A stretch of DNA of 64,000 nucleotides from Callaeas wilsoni (taxonomy: Eukaryota; Chordata; Aves; Passeriformes; Callaeidae), in the NCBI GenBank assembly GCA_013398955.1, contig VWPU01003220.1:310001-374000 (forward strand). Direction: 5' to 3'. Both the position numbers and the translations under genes were made by a program. This document shows, piece after piece, positions 11,001 to 22,970 of this stretch. Every line of letters begins with the position of its first letter. Position 1 is the stretch's first letter. A model generated the notes under the pieces. The model made no database searches. It was not told the DNA's origin and saw only the letters and a list, made by a program, of their open reading frames with translations.

Positions 11001-13275
11001 CAAAACTTGAGGAACTCATTAAAAGTTTTCTCAATCAGCAGCAGGACGTTGCCTATAGAATCAGTCCTTTCTTTGGGTTTTAGCATAGACTTCAACTGCA
11101 AGCAATGCAATTAATTTCTGGGTTTGACTTCATCTCTTTTAAAGGGTGACTTTTGAAGAAGAGTAATTTTGCAAAAATCCAAATGCAATTGAAGTCTAAA
11201 GATGAATTTTTATGGTATGAAGGTCAGATGTTTCTACATAACCTCTGCTTCATGAGGCCAAACATGAAATCTCTAAAGGTGACAGACTTGTAAGGTGGAA
11301 CTCTACAAAAATCAATGCCACAGGCCTGAGCTGAACTCAGCTGAAATCTTCTAAACTGTAATGGAAATAACAGAGAAAGTTTGCCTGGAAGAGCAGCAGC
11401 TATGAGAAGAGATGTTCTATTTGGTCAACCAATTCTGTGGATTCCTTGAACCCTTATCTGTCAACATTTACTTATCACAGAGAGGTTTATCCTGTGAAGT
11501 TTTATTCTGTGATTGGGTTGAATGTTTTCTAGTAGGTGATATTTTCTACAAACCTCCATCTTCTTGAGTCAAATGAATAATTCAACACCAGTTTTCACTA
11601 GTGTCTGCTCTTCACAGAAAAAAAGCTTGAAAATAAGATGCCAGAATATTCAAAAGCAGAAACAAACAAACAAAAATTAAAAATTAAAATAGTAGTCTTT
11701 GGTGTCACCTCATCAGTGTCAAAACAATGTGACTGTTTCTTCTTAATGATTAGATTTCGTGGTCTTGCTATGTGTCTGGTTGTCAATTTTCTTTAGAAAT
11801 GTACTTTGAATATGAAAGTGCTGATTGACCACAATTACTCGAAACATTTAACAGCAGCAATATCTATTTTAATATTTTTGAAACAAAGCTGCAAGAGGAT
11901 GATGCTAAAATTCTTAGTTTCTCTCTGTGAAACAAAAAATTAGGCCTAGGGTGTGCTGAGCTCTTTGCAATTTGTCATTTACTCCATTGCATTATTCACG
12001 CCCCCCTTCCTGGAAGCCCTGGCTCACGTGTGCTCAAAAGCAGGATTAAGGGTAACATCAGAAGTTCCTGCATCCCATTTTTAAAGGTAAATTAAGCACA
12101 TCTGAGACAAGGTTTTGTAGACTTTCAATGAAGATTAGACTTTGAATTGCTAAGTCGCTTTGAAAACATGACCCTAAGCAGCTTGAAGATTGACAGAATT
12201 TGCCTTAAGCTGCTCTGAGGCTGAAAAGATGAAGGTCTGGTGCAGCAACAGAAGTGTTTTGCTTGCTTGCTCCTGGATGGTGCTAGGAGCTAGGAGAAAT
12301 CAGGAACTAGGATAAGTTCCTGCTGCCATGAATGCGGCTCAGAGTTTTGATGGTGTTGTCTGTAGTGATACTCCTCATTCTGTGTGTAATTCCTGACTTA
12401 AGCAACTGAACTGTGACTTTTCCTTTTACTATCTTCATTTGAAGTGAGTCTTGTGGTAATAAAAGGCCTAAAAACAAATCTTCCAGGAAAATCAGATTGT
12501 TTTTTTACCTCCCCCTGCCTTTACAAATTTCTATCTATACTGGCTTAAGTTAACTCTGATTTTAAGACATTCCTCTGTCCTGCAGGAAAAAAAAATTACC
12601 ATGAACCCTTACTTCCACTTAACAATTAACTTTACATGGGAAATATTTATTAAAAGCTATGTTTAAAATCTGAAGTTTAGGCAAAGTGAAGCTTGCCATC
12701 TCGAGTCAGTCTCCTAAGCCAAATTTTGTTTAGCATTTGAGTAATCTGACCAATTTCAAACAGATTACATGTACTTAAGACCTAACTGTGCCATGACACA
12801 TTCTGTGTACTAGAAAATAATTCACAGGTGCAGTTGCTTTTCTAATATTGCTCCTAGGTAAATAATTTCTATGAATTTATTTTAAAGAAAATAAGTGCAT
12901 GTTTCAGGATGTAAAACTCAGTTTGGAACCTCATAAACCACTACCATTTCCTAAGCCTGAGTCAAATGATTGTGTCAAGCCAGCTAATGTTAGATATGTG
13001 TGTGCAGGAGATACAAGACTGAGGCAAAAATGGTAAAAACCTCCAGTTTATGTGTCTGACAGCTATAAATGAAAAGCAACTCCTTCACTGGCTTATAGGT
13101 TATGCTGGCATCTTTCCTCTCTATTTTAAAGACATTGACTAATGCCCCCTACAAAAAGGTTTTGTAGCTGGGAAAGTTGCAGAAGAGATCAATTTAACGA
13201 GCATGTCCTTGCGTGTCATGTTCGCCATGGGCTGATCCAAAAATTTCCTCATATTATTTTGCTTGCTGGCCTTGC
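8065..13275. other. Intronic unique sequence, no gene seen
   Basis: AT-rich intron. The longest open frame is 142 codons at 8260-8688 (plus), which shows no domain I recognise, no splice context and no start context that would support it. A short TAAAA run lies at 9691-9712. No transposable element is recognised here. Confidence 0.6.
9691..9712. repeat. TAAAA/AAAAT simple repeat
   Basis: Short pentanucleotide run (about four AAAAT-type units followed by A-rich sequence) in an AT-rich part of the intron. Confidence 0.85.
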
Positions 13276-13279
13276 TGAG

Positions 13280-13465
13280 GTATTTGATGAGGCCTCCTTG
13301 AGAGCTGGTCAATGTCAGTGTTTAAGAAACATTAGCACAATGCCCTTAACAACACACTTTTGTTTGTGTTCAGCCCTAAACTGGTCAGGCTTTTGGACTA
13401 GATGATACTTGTAGATCCTTTCCAAATGAAATATTCTCTTCCCTTCATTCCATTCCACTTCAGCG
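13280..13465 (+). repeat. CR1 LINE 3' end with TTCTATT-type tail
   Basis: The order GAGGCCTCCTTGAGAGCTGG, AATGTCAGTGTTTAAG, ACAATGCCCTTAA, CAGCCCTAAACTGGTCAGGC, TTGGACTAGATGAT, CTTGTAGATCCTTTCCAAATG, ATATTCTCTTCCC matches a bird CR1 subfamily whose 3' end carries repeated TTCTA units. Here the tail has decayed to ATATTCTCTTCCCTTCATTCC. The 5' boundary is uncertain and may lie up to 100 bp earlier. Confidence 0.8.
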
Positions 13466-16400
13466 GAAGAAAAGCCTCCAAAAGAACAACAAACCTTGTC
13501 CTTTACAAGGAAGGTGCATGAGGTCAAGTCTTGTTTCCCTTGTAGGAAGCAGGAGAAAATCCCACTCTCCCAACAGAGAAAACATGACAAGAACTCTTCT
13601 AAAAAAACAGTCCTCAATAAAACAAACCATGTAGGAATAAGGAACTGCACTGGACCACGTTCACATTTGCATTATTTCGGGATCAGTTCATCACCAGTGG
13701 AGCTGCTCTGAACATGTGAGAGAGGACAGAATCTCACCAGGGGGATGGTGAGCCTTGGGGCAGGCAGTGCGGAGGTTTTGAAATTTTGGGAGATACTCGG
13801 AACTCACCTGGACAAGGTCCTGAGAAACTTGAGTTAATTTTGAAGCTGACCATGTTTTGAGAGGGGGGTTGGACATGCAACATCAGAATGATCTCCTTTA
13901 AACTAAATTACCTATGATCATATCTACTCAGAAGGACTGAAGTATAAAATATATTCAGACACAAGAGTTGAAACCATATTTATCACTTTTGGGCATATCA
14001 AGAATTTTTAATATATACTTTGCATAAAATGATACTTCGGTGTCTGAGAGCATTTTCTATAGTGGATAAAACTACTTCACTTTGCTTAAAAGTGCCTTGA
14101 TGAAGGTAACTGAGGACAGTACAGAGATGCTCAAGCTGGGTACAATTTCAGCTGATCTTCAGAATCATGCGCTGACACTGAAGAAATCTTGAATCACTTG
14201 AAAGTGATTTGAGAACTACAGTGTGTTGAGTGGCTGAGCCATCCTTGGGCAGTGTAGGCATTCCTGGTATAGCCATGGGATTACAGTAGAGAGGGCTTTC
14301 TTTTATTCATATTTTGGGAAGACAAATTAGGTGCAATGCAGATATTCTTAGAGAAATCTAAACTCCCTGGAGAGTAATGGAGAGAGCTAAGTACCTATGG
14401 GAAAGGAATAATTCTGAGCATTTACATTAGATGAAAAAAATGAGCTGATATAGACGGCGTGAGTATTTCTCTGATCCAGTGTCCAGTTTCCTAATGGTAA
14501 AATAAGAACACGCAAAGAGGGTATTGTGAAGTGCTCAGAAAATGTGGTAAAGTGGCCATATCGATGGCTATGATGGGTAAATCGAACATAAAGAATGAAA
14601 TGTTTTTGATTTCAACAGAAGCATCTATTGAAGCTACACATCTTGTCAGAAAAGCCTGAAGTATAAATTACACTGTCATTTAGCATTTGCTTACACAAAA
14701 CCCATGCCATTAAAATGAATTGAGTCTTACAGAATGACAGAATAGGAACTGAAAAGAAGGTTTTTTTTTTATTATTCTGACATGCCAGGGAGTTGTGGAA
14801 AAACAAACAAGAAAGAAAGTGAACAAACAAATGTCTGTGACTGAAGAGATGTTTTTCTTTTACTTGATGTGTACAAGATTGAAATATTCATCAACAAGTT
14901 TTTTTTGCCTGGTCCAATTCTTAGAATTTTTGGTATTTTGTAGCCTCATTTACAAGCTGTAGGAACTTCATATTTTTTCACTTCCAACATGGAAACAGCA
15001 ATGAAGTTTAGTGATTTATTTAGAGGCTGAACAAGGTTGCTGTCTTTGGAGAAGGTTGTGGTGAACAGCGGGGAGAGGATCAGACCATATGTGCCCTGTT
15101 CCCTATATGTTCCCTAAACATCTGCTGCTAACCAGCACCACAGAAAGGACACTTGTCACAGGAAGGACACTTGGCTAGATGCACCTTTCTTCTGAGCTAG
15201 GGTAGTTGCAAGACAAAATTGATGTTACTTTTATAGAGGAGAATAGATACAGAAGGTGGGAAATCGAAATTGTCTGCCCGACTTGCATTAGTGCTGACAG
15301 GTAAAAAGATGTGGAAAATGTTTGATGTTTAAAAAAACAAATAAAGCAATCCAGATAGAAAAAAACCCAAACACTAGAAGTATCTGTGGGTGACAAATTA
15401 TGAAAATGGGGCTTAAGGAGAATTGGGTCTGAATTCTTCACTTTGCTGACAGTTTTCCCTGCATGTAGGTGATGACTCTCACCCATCAGTCAGCTGGAGG
15501 AGAGTGATTCCCCACACCAAGAATGCTGCCCAGACAATCCACAGAGTGCCAGACATCTCAGAGAGCTGGGAAAACTCATAGAAGTCAGGGAGGGACAATT
15601 ACTGTGGAGCTGTGGAGGTTCCATGTATGTGCCAATGTTGCGTCAAATAAATTTTGACCCTTGTGTCCCTCTGTCAAGGGCTGTGTGTGCAGATTAATTA
15701 ATATTACTTCAGCAACATGAAAGCTGCTATAGAACATGAAGTGCTGGGTTGCACTAAACAGAAATAGTGTAAATAGGAGTTTCAAACCACCCTTGAAATG
15801 AATCTGCTTTAACTCTATAGATTGACCAAAGCACTTGGTTCGCAAGTGTGTAGTCTTGAAATCATTTTAATACATAAACATCCAAACATTTTCCCTATGT
15901 CCAGCTCTACCGTTCACCACTCTGGCCTTACAGGATCAAAATCCATTTTGTTGTTTAATATATCATCCAACTAGCAGTGCAAATCCTATATTTCAAATAG
16001 TTTTCCTTCTGCCTCTGTCTCATTAACCTAGTATTTTCTCTCAAATATTAAGGAAATTATCTGTTGCTCCAGGAAAGTCTGAAATGTTTCTTTTCCACAG
16101 CTATGATGTACCTCTACAGTTCTGTCAGCTCTGTAAAGTGAACCAAGTTACTGGAAAGACTAAACAGAGTGATTTTGTATTGCAATGAATGACTTTTTTT
16201 TTTAATAATATAAACAAGCCAGTCAGTATAAGATACAATGTGATAAAATAAATAAGAATTTAAAACCACCTTAAAAATCGACTGTAGGGAACTTGATTTA
16301 TCTTCAAGGTTCCTCTGCTTAAGATCTGAAAAATCTATATCTTAAAATCCTCTTTTTGAACTTAAGAGCAAGAGCCTCTCTTCTTTTAAAGGGTAGATAT

Positions 16401-16600
16401 AAGCACTATCTTCTTCACCAGAAAGGCCTTTATTAAACAAAGCCTCAATGCAGCATACGACTGCCTCTGAGGGAAAATGTCAAAAAAATCTTCCCAGTAG
16501 CAGGACTGCTTTTGAAAATCTTTGTATCTCCCACAGCTGTAGCAATAATTTACTGCCACTAATTACCAGTTCCATTGCAGTACTGTTCTTTAGGGAGGTG
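13466..16600. other. Intronic unique sequence, no gene seen
   Basis: No transposable element or coding exon recognised. Open frames at 13496-13711, 15175-15486 and 15585-15845 carry no recognisable domain. Confidence 0.55.
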
Positions 16601-17165
16601 GCTTGAGATTTTTCATTTCCTTGCTTGGTTTTTAAGCGCTCGTATTGTTCCTCCCTTTTACTCAAGGCCGAGGGATCTCCTGCCTGCTGCAGTGGGCATG
16701 TCCGAGCTCTCAGCTGATCTCCAGCATGAGCCCATGCCCCAGGCCAGGTTGGCTCCCTGCTCAGAGAGCAGCGGTCACTGGGGCTGGCCTGGCCCCGCAC
16801 TGCCACGCTCTGCAGGGACACTGAGGAGAGGACGTGCCACCACAAATCCTGTCACAACCAAGGTGCACAACAGGCCACAGAAATGTCCCGGCCTTACGAC
16901 ATCATTGTCAGTAACTTTGGAAAACACTTCTGCCTCCTCAAATGCTTGTTGGCAGCTCACGTATGATCAGCCTGAAGGAAGTGCTAGAGCAGGAGGTGGG
17001 CATGAAAAAAAGCCTGGCAGCAAGAAGTGCCTTCCAGCTCTGAATCAGACCCCAGCAGCAGTCAGAGCATCACACACATCACTCCTTAGCTTTTTGACTG
17101 GCTGCTGTAGGTATCCCAACACTCTGTACCTGCTGCCGTGAATCCAGCCCCTGGCACCAAATTAA
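16600..17165. other. GC- and CpG-richer patch of unknown nature
   Basis: This stretch is clearly richer in G and C than the surrounding intron and holds about ten CpG in its first 350 bases (for example AAGCGCTCGTATTG, GTCCGAGC, CCCCGCACTG, GACGTGCC, TCCCGGCC). It carries the longest open frame in the window (188 codons, plus, 16575-17141) and a 121-codon one opposite, but neither peptide shows a known domain and long frames are expected by chance where stops are rarer. It might be an old LTR, a regulatory element or an unknown repeat. Confidence 0.4.
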
Positions 17166-17439
17166 TCTCCTGCCTTCAAGCTGATACCTTCAGTCAGTGA
17201 GATCTCCCCTTGGCTGTTCTGTGCTCAAAGCTGGAGAGATTTTTGAGGAACTGCAAACCTGAGTGTTTCATCACTCAGCATCCTTTACCAAGTGTCTGTC
17301 TCTCTGGGGCCCTGCCTCTGTCTTTACAAAGCAAGGATAGATGGCATTTCCTCGCCATGAGGGACAATCGTGAGGATAACTACAGTAAGGATTGTGCAGC
17401 ATTCAGAAACTGAATACCAATTACACAGGGCATTGGGCT

Positions 17440-18093
17440 GTAATAAGAGAGCTGAGGAAAGAAAAGGCCATACCAATAAAGTTAAATGAATTATTTACAA
17501 TCAACTACAGAATGTGTTTAAGGATGAACCCACAGAAGAGCCTTTCAGACCTGTCAAATCAATGGAACCATCTGCACTTGATGTGTCAGTAGAACAAGTT
17601 TAATAACAAATCAATAAAATGAATAGTAATAAATTACCAGGATGAGATGAATGACTCAAACGTGGAAATAAAAAATACTGAGCCAGTTTTTTAAAGGGAG
17701 ACAACAAATAAATGAAATCTGACTTGAGAAACAGGTAGGTTTACTTAACTTCCTTAGGAACATTAAACTCACAGACCAGAAATACCACCTGAATTTCCAG
17801 AAAACTTGCAACAGACTTCCTCACCAAAATGCCATGAAATGTAAAGAAAAAAAAACCAAACCGGTGGTCTGTGAGTAAAGGATTAGTAAATGTTTAAGGG
17901 ATAGGAAAAAAGGGTTAATAAAGAAGATTTTATTTTCATAAGAGAGTAAATCCTTTAAGTGATCTAGAAAAGGTGATGAAAAATGAAGCAATAATATTTA
18001 CTAGAGAATTGAAGTATCAAAGGTAGAAAAACCAAAAATTGACTCAGATTTGCAAAAGAATTATAAAATGTCCAGTGATTGGATGATAAAATG
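17440..18093 (+). repeat. Ancient CR1 (CR1-L-like) LINE, left part of a split copy
   Basis: This is the reverse transcriptase region of ORF2, heavily decayed. In order it shows AAAGTTAAATGAATTATTT, TGTGTCAGTAGAACAAG, AAATCAATAAAATGAATAG, AATAAATTACCAGGATGAGATG, TTTTTTAAAGGGAG, TTTCCAGAAAACTTG..ACTTCCTCACCAAAA, GGATAGGAAAAAAGGGTT, GATCTAGAAAAGGTGATGAA and GGATGATAAAATG. These match the ancient amniote CR1-L type as I remember it. The copy is interrupted after AAAATG by a younger CR1 and resumes at 18675. Many indels and stops make it a dead element. Confidence 0.8.
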
Positions 18094-18674
18094 CTTGAAG
18101 ACACACCTGGCAATGTGCACTCGCAGCCCAGAAAGCCAATCATGTCCTGGCTTGCATCACAAGAAGTGTGACCAGAAAGTTGAGGGAGGAGATTCTGCCC
18201 CTCTGCTCTCATGAGACCCCACCCAGAGTGCTGCATCCAGCTCTGGGGTCCCCAGCATGAGAAGGACAAGGAGCTGTTGCAGTGAATGCAGAGGAGGCCA
18301 CGAAGATGATGAGAGGGCTGGAGCACCCCTCCTGTGAGGACAGGCTGTGGCAGTTGTGGCTGTCCAGCCTGGAGAGGAGAAGGCTTCAGGGAGTTGTCAT
18401 TGTGGCCTTTCAATACTTGCAAGGGGCTTATAAGAAAGATGTTTAGCAGGGCTGTTGCAATAGGGCAAGGGGTAATGGTTTTAATTGGAAAGAGAGCAGG
18501 GTTAGATTGGAAGAAATTTTTTATGATGAAGGTGGGGAGGTGCTGGAACACTACTGGTTGTGAGTGGCTTTGAGTAACCTAGTGTAGTGGAAGGTGTCCT
18601 TATCCATGTCAGGGGTGCTGGAACTAGGTGATCTTTACGTTCCCTTCCAACCCAAACTAATCCATGATTCTATG
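18094..18674 (+). repeat. Younger CR1 LINE copy inserted into an ancient CR1
   Basis: A 5'-truncated CR1 of about 580 bp. It includes GCCAATCATGTCCTGGCTTGCATCA, GAGTGCTGCATCCAGCTCTGGGG, GAGGAGGCCACGAAGATGATGAGAGG, GGCTGTCCAGCCTGGAGAGGAGAAGG, GGGTAATGGTTTTAATTGG, TAGTGGAAGGTGTCCTTATCC, GGAACTAGGTGATCTTTACG, CCCTTCCAACCCAAAC and the bird CR1 end CATGATTCTATG. Its coding part has indels and stops. The 3' end is abutted directly by the resumption of the older element. Confidence 0.9.
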
Positions 18675-19362
18675 GAATTTAATGTGAATAAATGCAAAGG
18701 GAAGCACGGGGAGTATCAGTCCTCAATCAATCTACATACTGATATATACGAGGTAAGCAAATACTTCCCAGGGAAGAAGTGCTGGAGACTTTGGTATTTT
18801 TCTAGGGAAACATGAATTCAATGCTTGCCATTAGTGAAAAAGGCAAATTTGTACATGCCATTTAAAGAAATTAATAAAGAACACAAGAGAAATAATTGTT
18901 ATTATACCATGATACAGACACCCACACACCTCTACAGATAGTCCTGATCCTTTCATCCCAAAGGAGACCTGGAAAAGCCAAAGAAGGAACAGAAAGGGCA
19001 ACAAGGGCAGTTTTCTCACAGGAACAGACTACACAGACTAAGCCTCCTCAGCCTTAAAAGAGATGACCAAGAAGAAAGCATAATAAAATTAACAAAATTA
19101 TAAATTTCAAGGAAGAGGGAATAGGGGACACTTGTTACCAAGAAATGGAGGCAAGAGTAATTTAGCCACTAACAGATAATATACAGTATGCAAGTAGGCG
19201 TTGTGGACTCTGAAAACTTAAATGGCTCTAAAAAAATCATCCAAGGAAGAGAAAAATCCATCAAGAGCTATTTTAATAGTTGCAGATGATCTGCTATCAG
19301 ATACTATTTGAAATAGAACAATAGGTGGGAAGGACCTTTGGTCCACCCGAGTTTGGCGGTCA
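18675..19362 (+). repeat. Ancient CR1 (CR1-L-like) LINE, right part of the split copy
   Basis: The older element resumes with GAATTTAATGTGAATAAATGC, which follows on from the GGATGATAAAATG at the end of the left part with only a few bases missing. It continues through GAAAGGGCAACAAGGGCAG, CTAAGCCTCCTCAGCCTTAAAAGAGATGA, AGGGGACACTTGTTACC, GTTGTGGACTCTGAAAACTTAAATGG, AAAAATCCATCAAGAGCTATT and GGACCTTTGGTCCACCCGAGTTTGGC, the order of the C-terminal ORF2 and 3' end of CR1-L-like elements. Divergence is high. Confidence 0.8.
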
Positions 19363-19924
19363 TGTTCACTTTCACACACTCACCCTACAGCACTGGGGCA
19401 TGGGTTTGAACTGTATACCTTGAAACAGTTGTCTTTTGGCTTGTGACAACCTGCATGAAAGACAACTTTTATGCTTATATCCTGCCTGATTTGTTGAATC
19501 CAGCTAAGGAATTCAAGCTGAAACCCCATTTGTATGAATCTGATACAGCTGCCCATAGACAGCTGGGATCCACTCCCAGGGACAGTAATTTTCTTCAGAC
19601 TATGCAAGTCATTGTCTATATATCTGTTTCTTCACTTAGTTATTCCTTCAGAAAAAGCTTAGAGATAGCAGAAACACTATTTGAGAGGCAGATACAGCTA
19701 TTTTTATGTTATTATCAAAACGTTACTTTCATACTATGTCCTTCCGTTTTTCTTTCCTCTGATGTTTACGTTTAAAGGGATGGTGTGCTTAATTTTTATC
19801 TGAAAGTCTTGGCACAGTTACTAAGAATTTTAAATCAAAGCATTTTAAATAATTTTATCGAATATTATTTTAAGTAATCTTTTGGTTTTCCACTGTCAAG
19901 TAGTGTTTCATGATTAGCAACCTC

Positions 19925-20020
19925 ATCTAGTTGAAGATGTCCCTGTTCATTGCAGGGGGATTGAAGTGGATGACCTTTAAAGGTCCCTTCTCATCCAAGC
20001 TATTCTGTGGTTCTATGATT
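19925..20020 (+). repeat. CR1 LINE 3' end fragment
   Basis: Short 3' terminal piece: TAGTTGAAGATGTCCCTGTTCATTGCAGGGGG, GATGACCTTTAAAGGTCCCTTC and TTCTGTGGTTCTATGATT. About 95 bp remain, with the usual tandem TTCTATGATT-type end. Confidence 0.88.
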
Positions 20021-22539
20021 ACGCTGAATGAAAGGATTGAAAACATATGACAGAGTTAAGAGCACTGAATATTCCTAAAACCATAAATGTTACAGACTAA
20101 TGCAGTGTTTCAATGCAGAACTAAATTTTGCTTGTTTGTTACAGAATTTTACTGGCCCAAGACTTGGTTCCTATGATAATTAAAACAACATACATAAATA
20201 TAGCTCAGTGTACAAGATTGTGGATGTACGCACATCTTTCTAACCTACCACGGTAATACTAAGATTTTAACCAAACTGTAAAATACATCTAATGTCCTCA
20301 TACAGTACCTTATTTCTTTTTGCAGTTAATCCAAGTATTCCTCCTTTTTAGAGAAATTCTTCCACTACAAAACTAGGCCCCTTTGCCTTTGGCTAAAGAG
20401 ACGAGCAGAAGAGAAATTTCCCGGAAACGGTTTTTCAAATCTTATTAAAAAAGTTTCTTTTCTAGGGAAAATAAAGTATTATAATTGGATGTTAATAAAT
20501 GCTGCAGCAACAACATCTAAAGAGATGTTTTGAAGAATACTCTCCTCTGCTTACACTTCATTATAAACTAAATAAGAGAAATATCATCATAATGTTCATG
20601 CAAAAAAATGACTTGGAGAAAAAAGATGCCATGTATGCCCTAAAGATATCTTTGTTCTTGTCTCTCTATAAATGATTGACAGGGTAAAAAATGAAGTAAT
20701 TAACTTCTAGCTGACAGAAAACAGTAACATGGGTCTGTAATGATGGCACCCGTGAGTGGCATAGTGTCCTACTTATCTGCATTTTAAAGCAACAGCTGCT
20801 GGGTCTTTTGCAATGTCTGCAGAATTTTAAAGGGAAGCAAAATTAGAAACAACAGTACATCTTTACTATAAATGTCACTAAACTGATCCTCACAAGACAG
20901 AGATTGAACAGAATGTGTTGGACATATGTGAAATAATTATATTGAAGGGAAAAAAGCAGCTCTTATAACTCTTGACATCTATGTAAAAATACCCTGACGT
21001 TTCTGAATCAACATAAGTCACATGTATGGTTTCACCGTCTACCAAATTTCCTCTAGACCGAGACAGTTGTCTTGAAGATCTTCTTGAATCAGGACAGTTT
21101 GTAAAAGAAGTTAATTATAAAAGAGTGCAGATGCCTTATTGCTAGACTGCATTTACACAGCTAGACATATCGGCACCAGAGAGGGCTCAGTATTGACAGT
21201 CAGTTTGAAACCTCAGTGTCCAAGGCTAACGCCCTCGTGCACATACCATCCACGCAGCTTAGCACTAGGCTCAGGGCTGCTTTGAGCCCGTGTCACAGCC
21301 TCTGCCCCTGAGGAATGATCAATTGATGACTGTGGTGTTCTTCCTCTGAAAAGTGGCTGAAGTAATGGATACAGAACATTATAGCCTCACAAACCATGTT
21401 GTACAGCATGGCAGCAGAATAATGTTGCATGTCCTAAACAAGTGGGATGAGGGTGTATGGGCATCTCCTAGAGCAAAAATCTGTGAGATTGTGTCATACA
21501 AAGGGATCCAGACTGCTGATGTCATATCCATGCTGCCCACCGAAATCTCCAGCGTGAACTGTCCTAAAACCAAGTTCTCCACATTTGGCCTCTATGGCAA
21601 CCAGTTAGTTTTCTCCAAAAGAGAGCTTGGGAGTAAATGAGTAGTACAGTGTGAGGAATCAAGGCCCTGGGTGCAAAGTGGCATGCAAGATTATCTGGCT
21701 TCCACAGCCATACCCAAAGAATTGTGCCACAGAAACATACCTTTAGAAATAATATCATTTTGTTGGTGAGGTAAAGCCATATCTAACATATATTGCAGCA
21801 AGTGGAAATCCCGTTTTGGAGTGAAATGAATGAATTCATGTGAATGTGGCTCACAAATTAACTATGATACTTTCTTTTCTAATCATTGATATTATCTTTG
21901 AAGTGGCCTCCTAGTTTAAGGGCTTCTTAAAAAGAAAATGGCAGCTCCAGCAATGTGAAATTCCAGGCTGGCATGTGATTTATTTTAGCTATAGCTATGA
22001 CTGTGATTGTCATTGCCTTGGAATTTCTTGATGGTTGCTATTCAGAAAGTTTCAGATGATCCTGAAAATCAGGACCATATCTAATCTCACCTCTTTGATA
22101 GCCACTTGAAGTACAGTAAGGCAAAAGGTATTGAATATAGTCTATGATAAAACTTACTGGAGACTGATAGGTTACTCAAAGCTGAAATTAAGATTCAGAC
22201 TGATCATTTTTAATGCTTAAAATGAACATAGATGGATTTTAAGCACCACAGCCCTATTGCAAAATCCAGAGTTTCTACTGCCTTCAGTGGACCAAATATT
22301 TTAGGCTACATTTACACTCACAAATTTGTGAGAAGTTGGATGTCTCTCACTTAAACATTTATGGAATCCATATTTAAGGCAGGGAAACATCCAGACTTCA
22401 TTTAACCCTATTTTATATATTTAAATCTTACTATGCTTTGAACATGCCTAACAAACATATACAAAAGTGAATGCAGAAAGACCACAATAGGAGAGACCAT
22501 TCCCATTCAAAAATACAGATATGATGTTTACCTTTTTCT

Positions 22540-22660
22540 AGTAGTCTAGTGGTTAGACACTTACTTGAGTATGAGAAATTCAGTGTTTTGCTACACTATT
22601 GACTGAGAAAGTGGGAGATATAAATGCAGTTTCCTTAGCACACTGACAGTATTCAAATCT
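22540..22660 (+). repeat. MIR-like tRNA-derived SINE relic
   Basis: The segment TAGTCTAGTGGTTAGACACTTAC starts with TAGTCTAGTGG, which fits the tRNA A-box pattern TRGYNNARNGG exactly. About 30 bases later GAAATTCAGTGTT sits where a B box would be but is decayed. The following GCTACACTATTGACT and later words fit the central part of an amniote MIR-type SINE. It is too decayed to be a working tRNA gene: no cloverleaf can be drawn with paired acceptor arms. Confidence 0.5.
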
Positions 22661-22947
22661 AAAACTCTCTCGTCTTCATAAAGCGTCTTAACCACCAGGC
22701 AGCCATTTTTGGAAAGGACGTTTTTCACCTCTTCTCTTGAAAAAGCATAGTGACTGAGGGGTCAGGATGGTGAAAGTTTGGGAGAAAGAAGTTGATGGTC
22801 ACCTCTAGGCTGGAGTCTGAGAAATGCAGTGGTAAATAAGCTGTCCTGACTGTCATCAGTGATTCCAGGTTGGCTTTGACTGACACAGCAATAATGCAGG
22901 GAAAAGGGATATGCTCTTGCCAGGTTGTTTAGCAAAATGTGAGGAAC

Positions 22948-22970
22948 ATCATCATCATCACCACCACCAT
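22948..22970. repeat. ATC/ACC triplet microsatellite
   Basis: Four ATC units followed directly by three ACC-type units, an imperfect compound trinucleotide run. Confidence 0.8.

Noticed and set aside
16575..17141. 188-codon open frame on the plus strand
   Set aside because: No recognisable domain, no homologue known to me, and it lies in a GC-richer patch where long chance frames are expected. An opposite-strand frame of 121 codons overlaps it.
22545..22620. Possible tRNA gene from the A-box match
   Set aside because: No intact B box and no cloverleaf; it fits a decayed SINE better.
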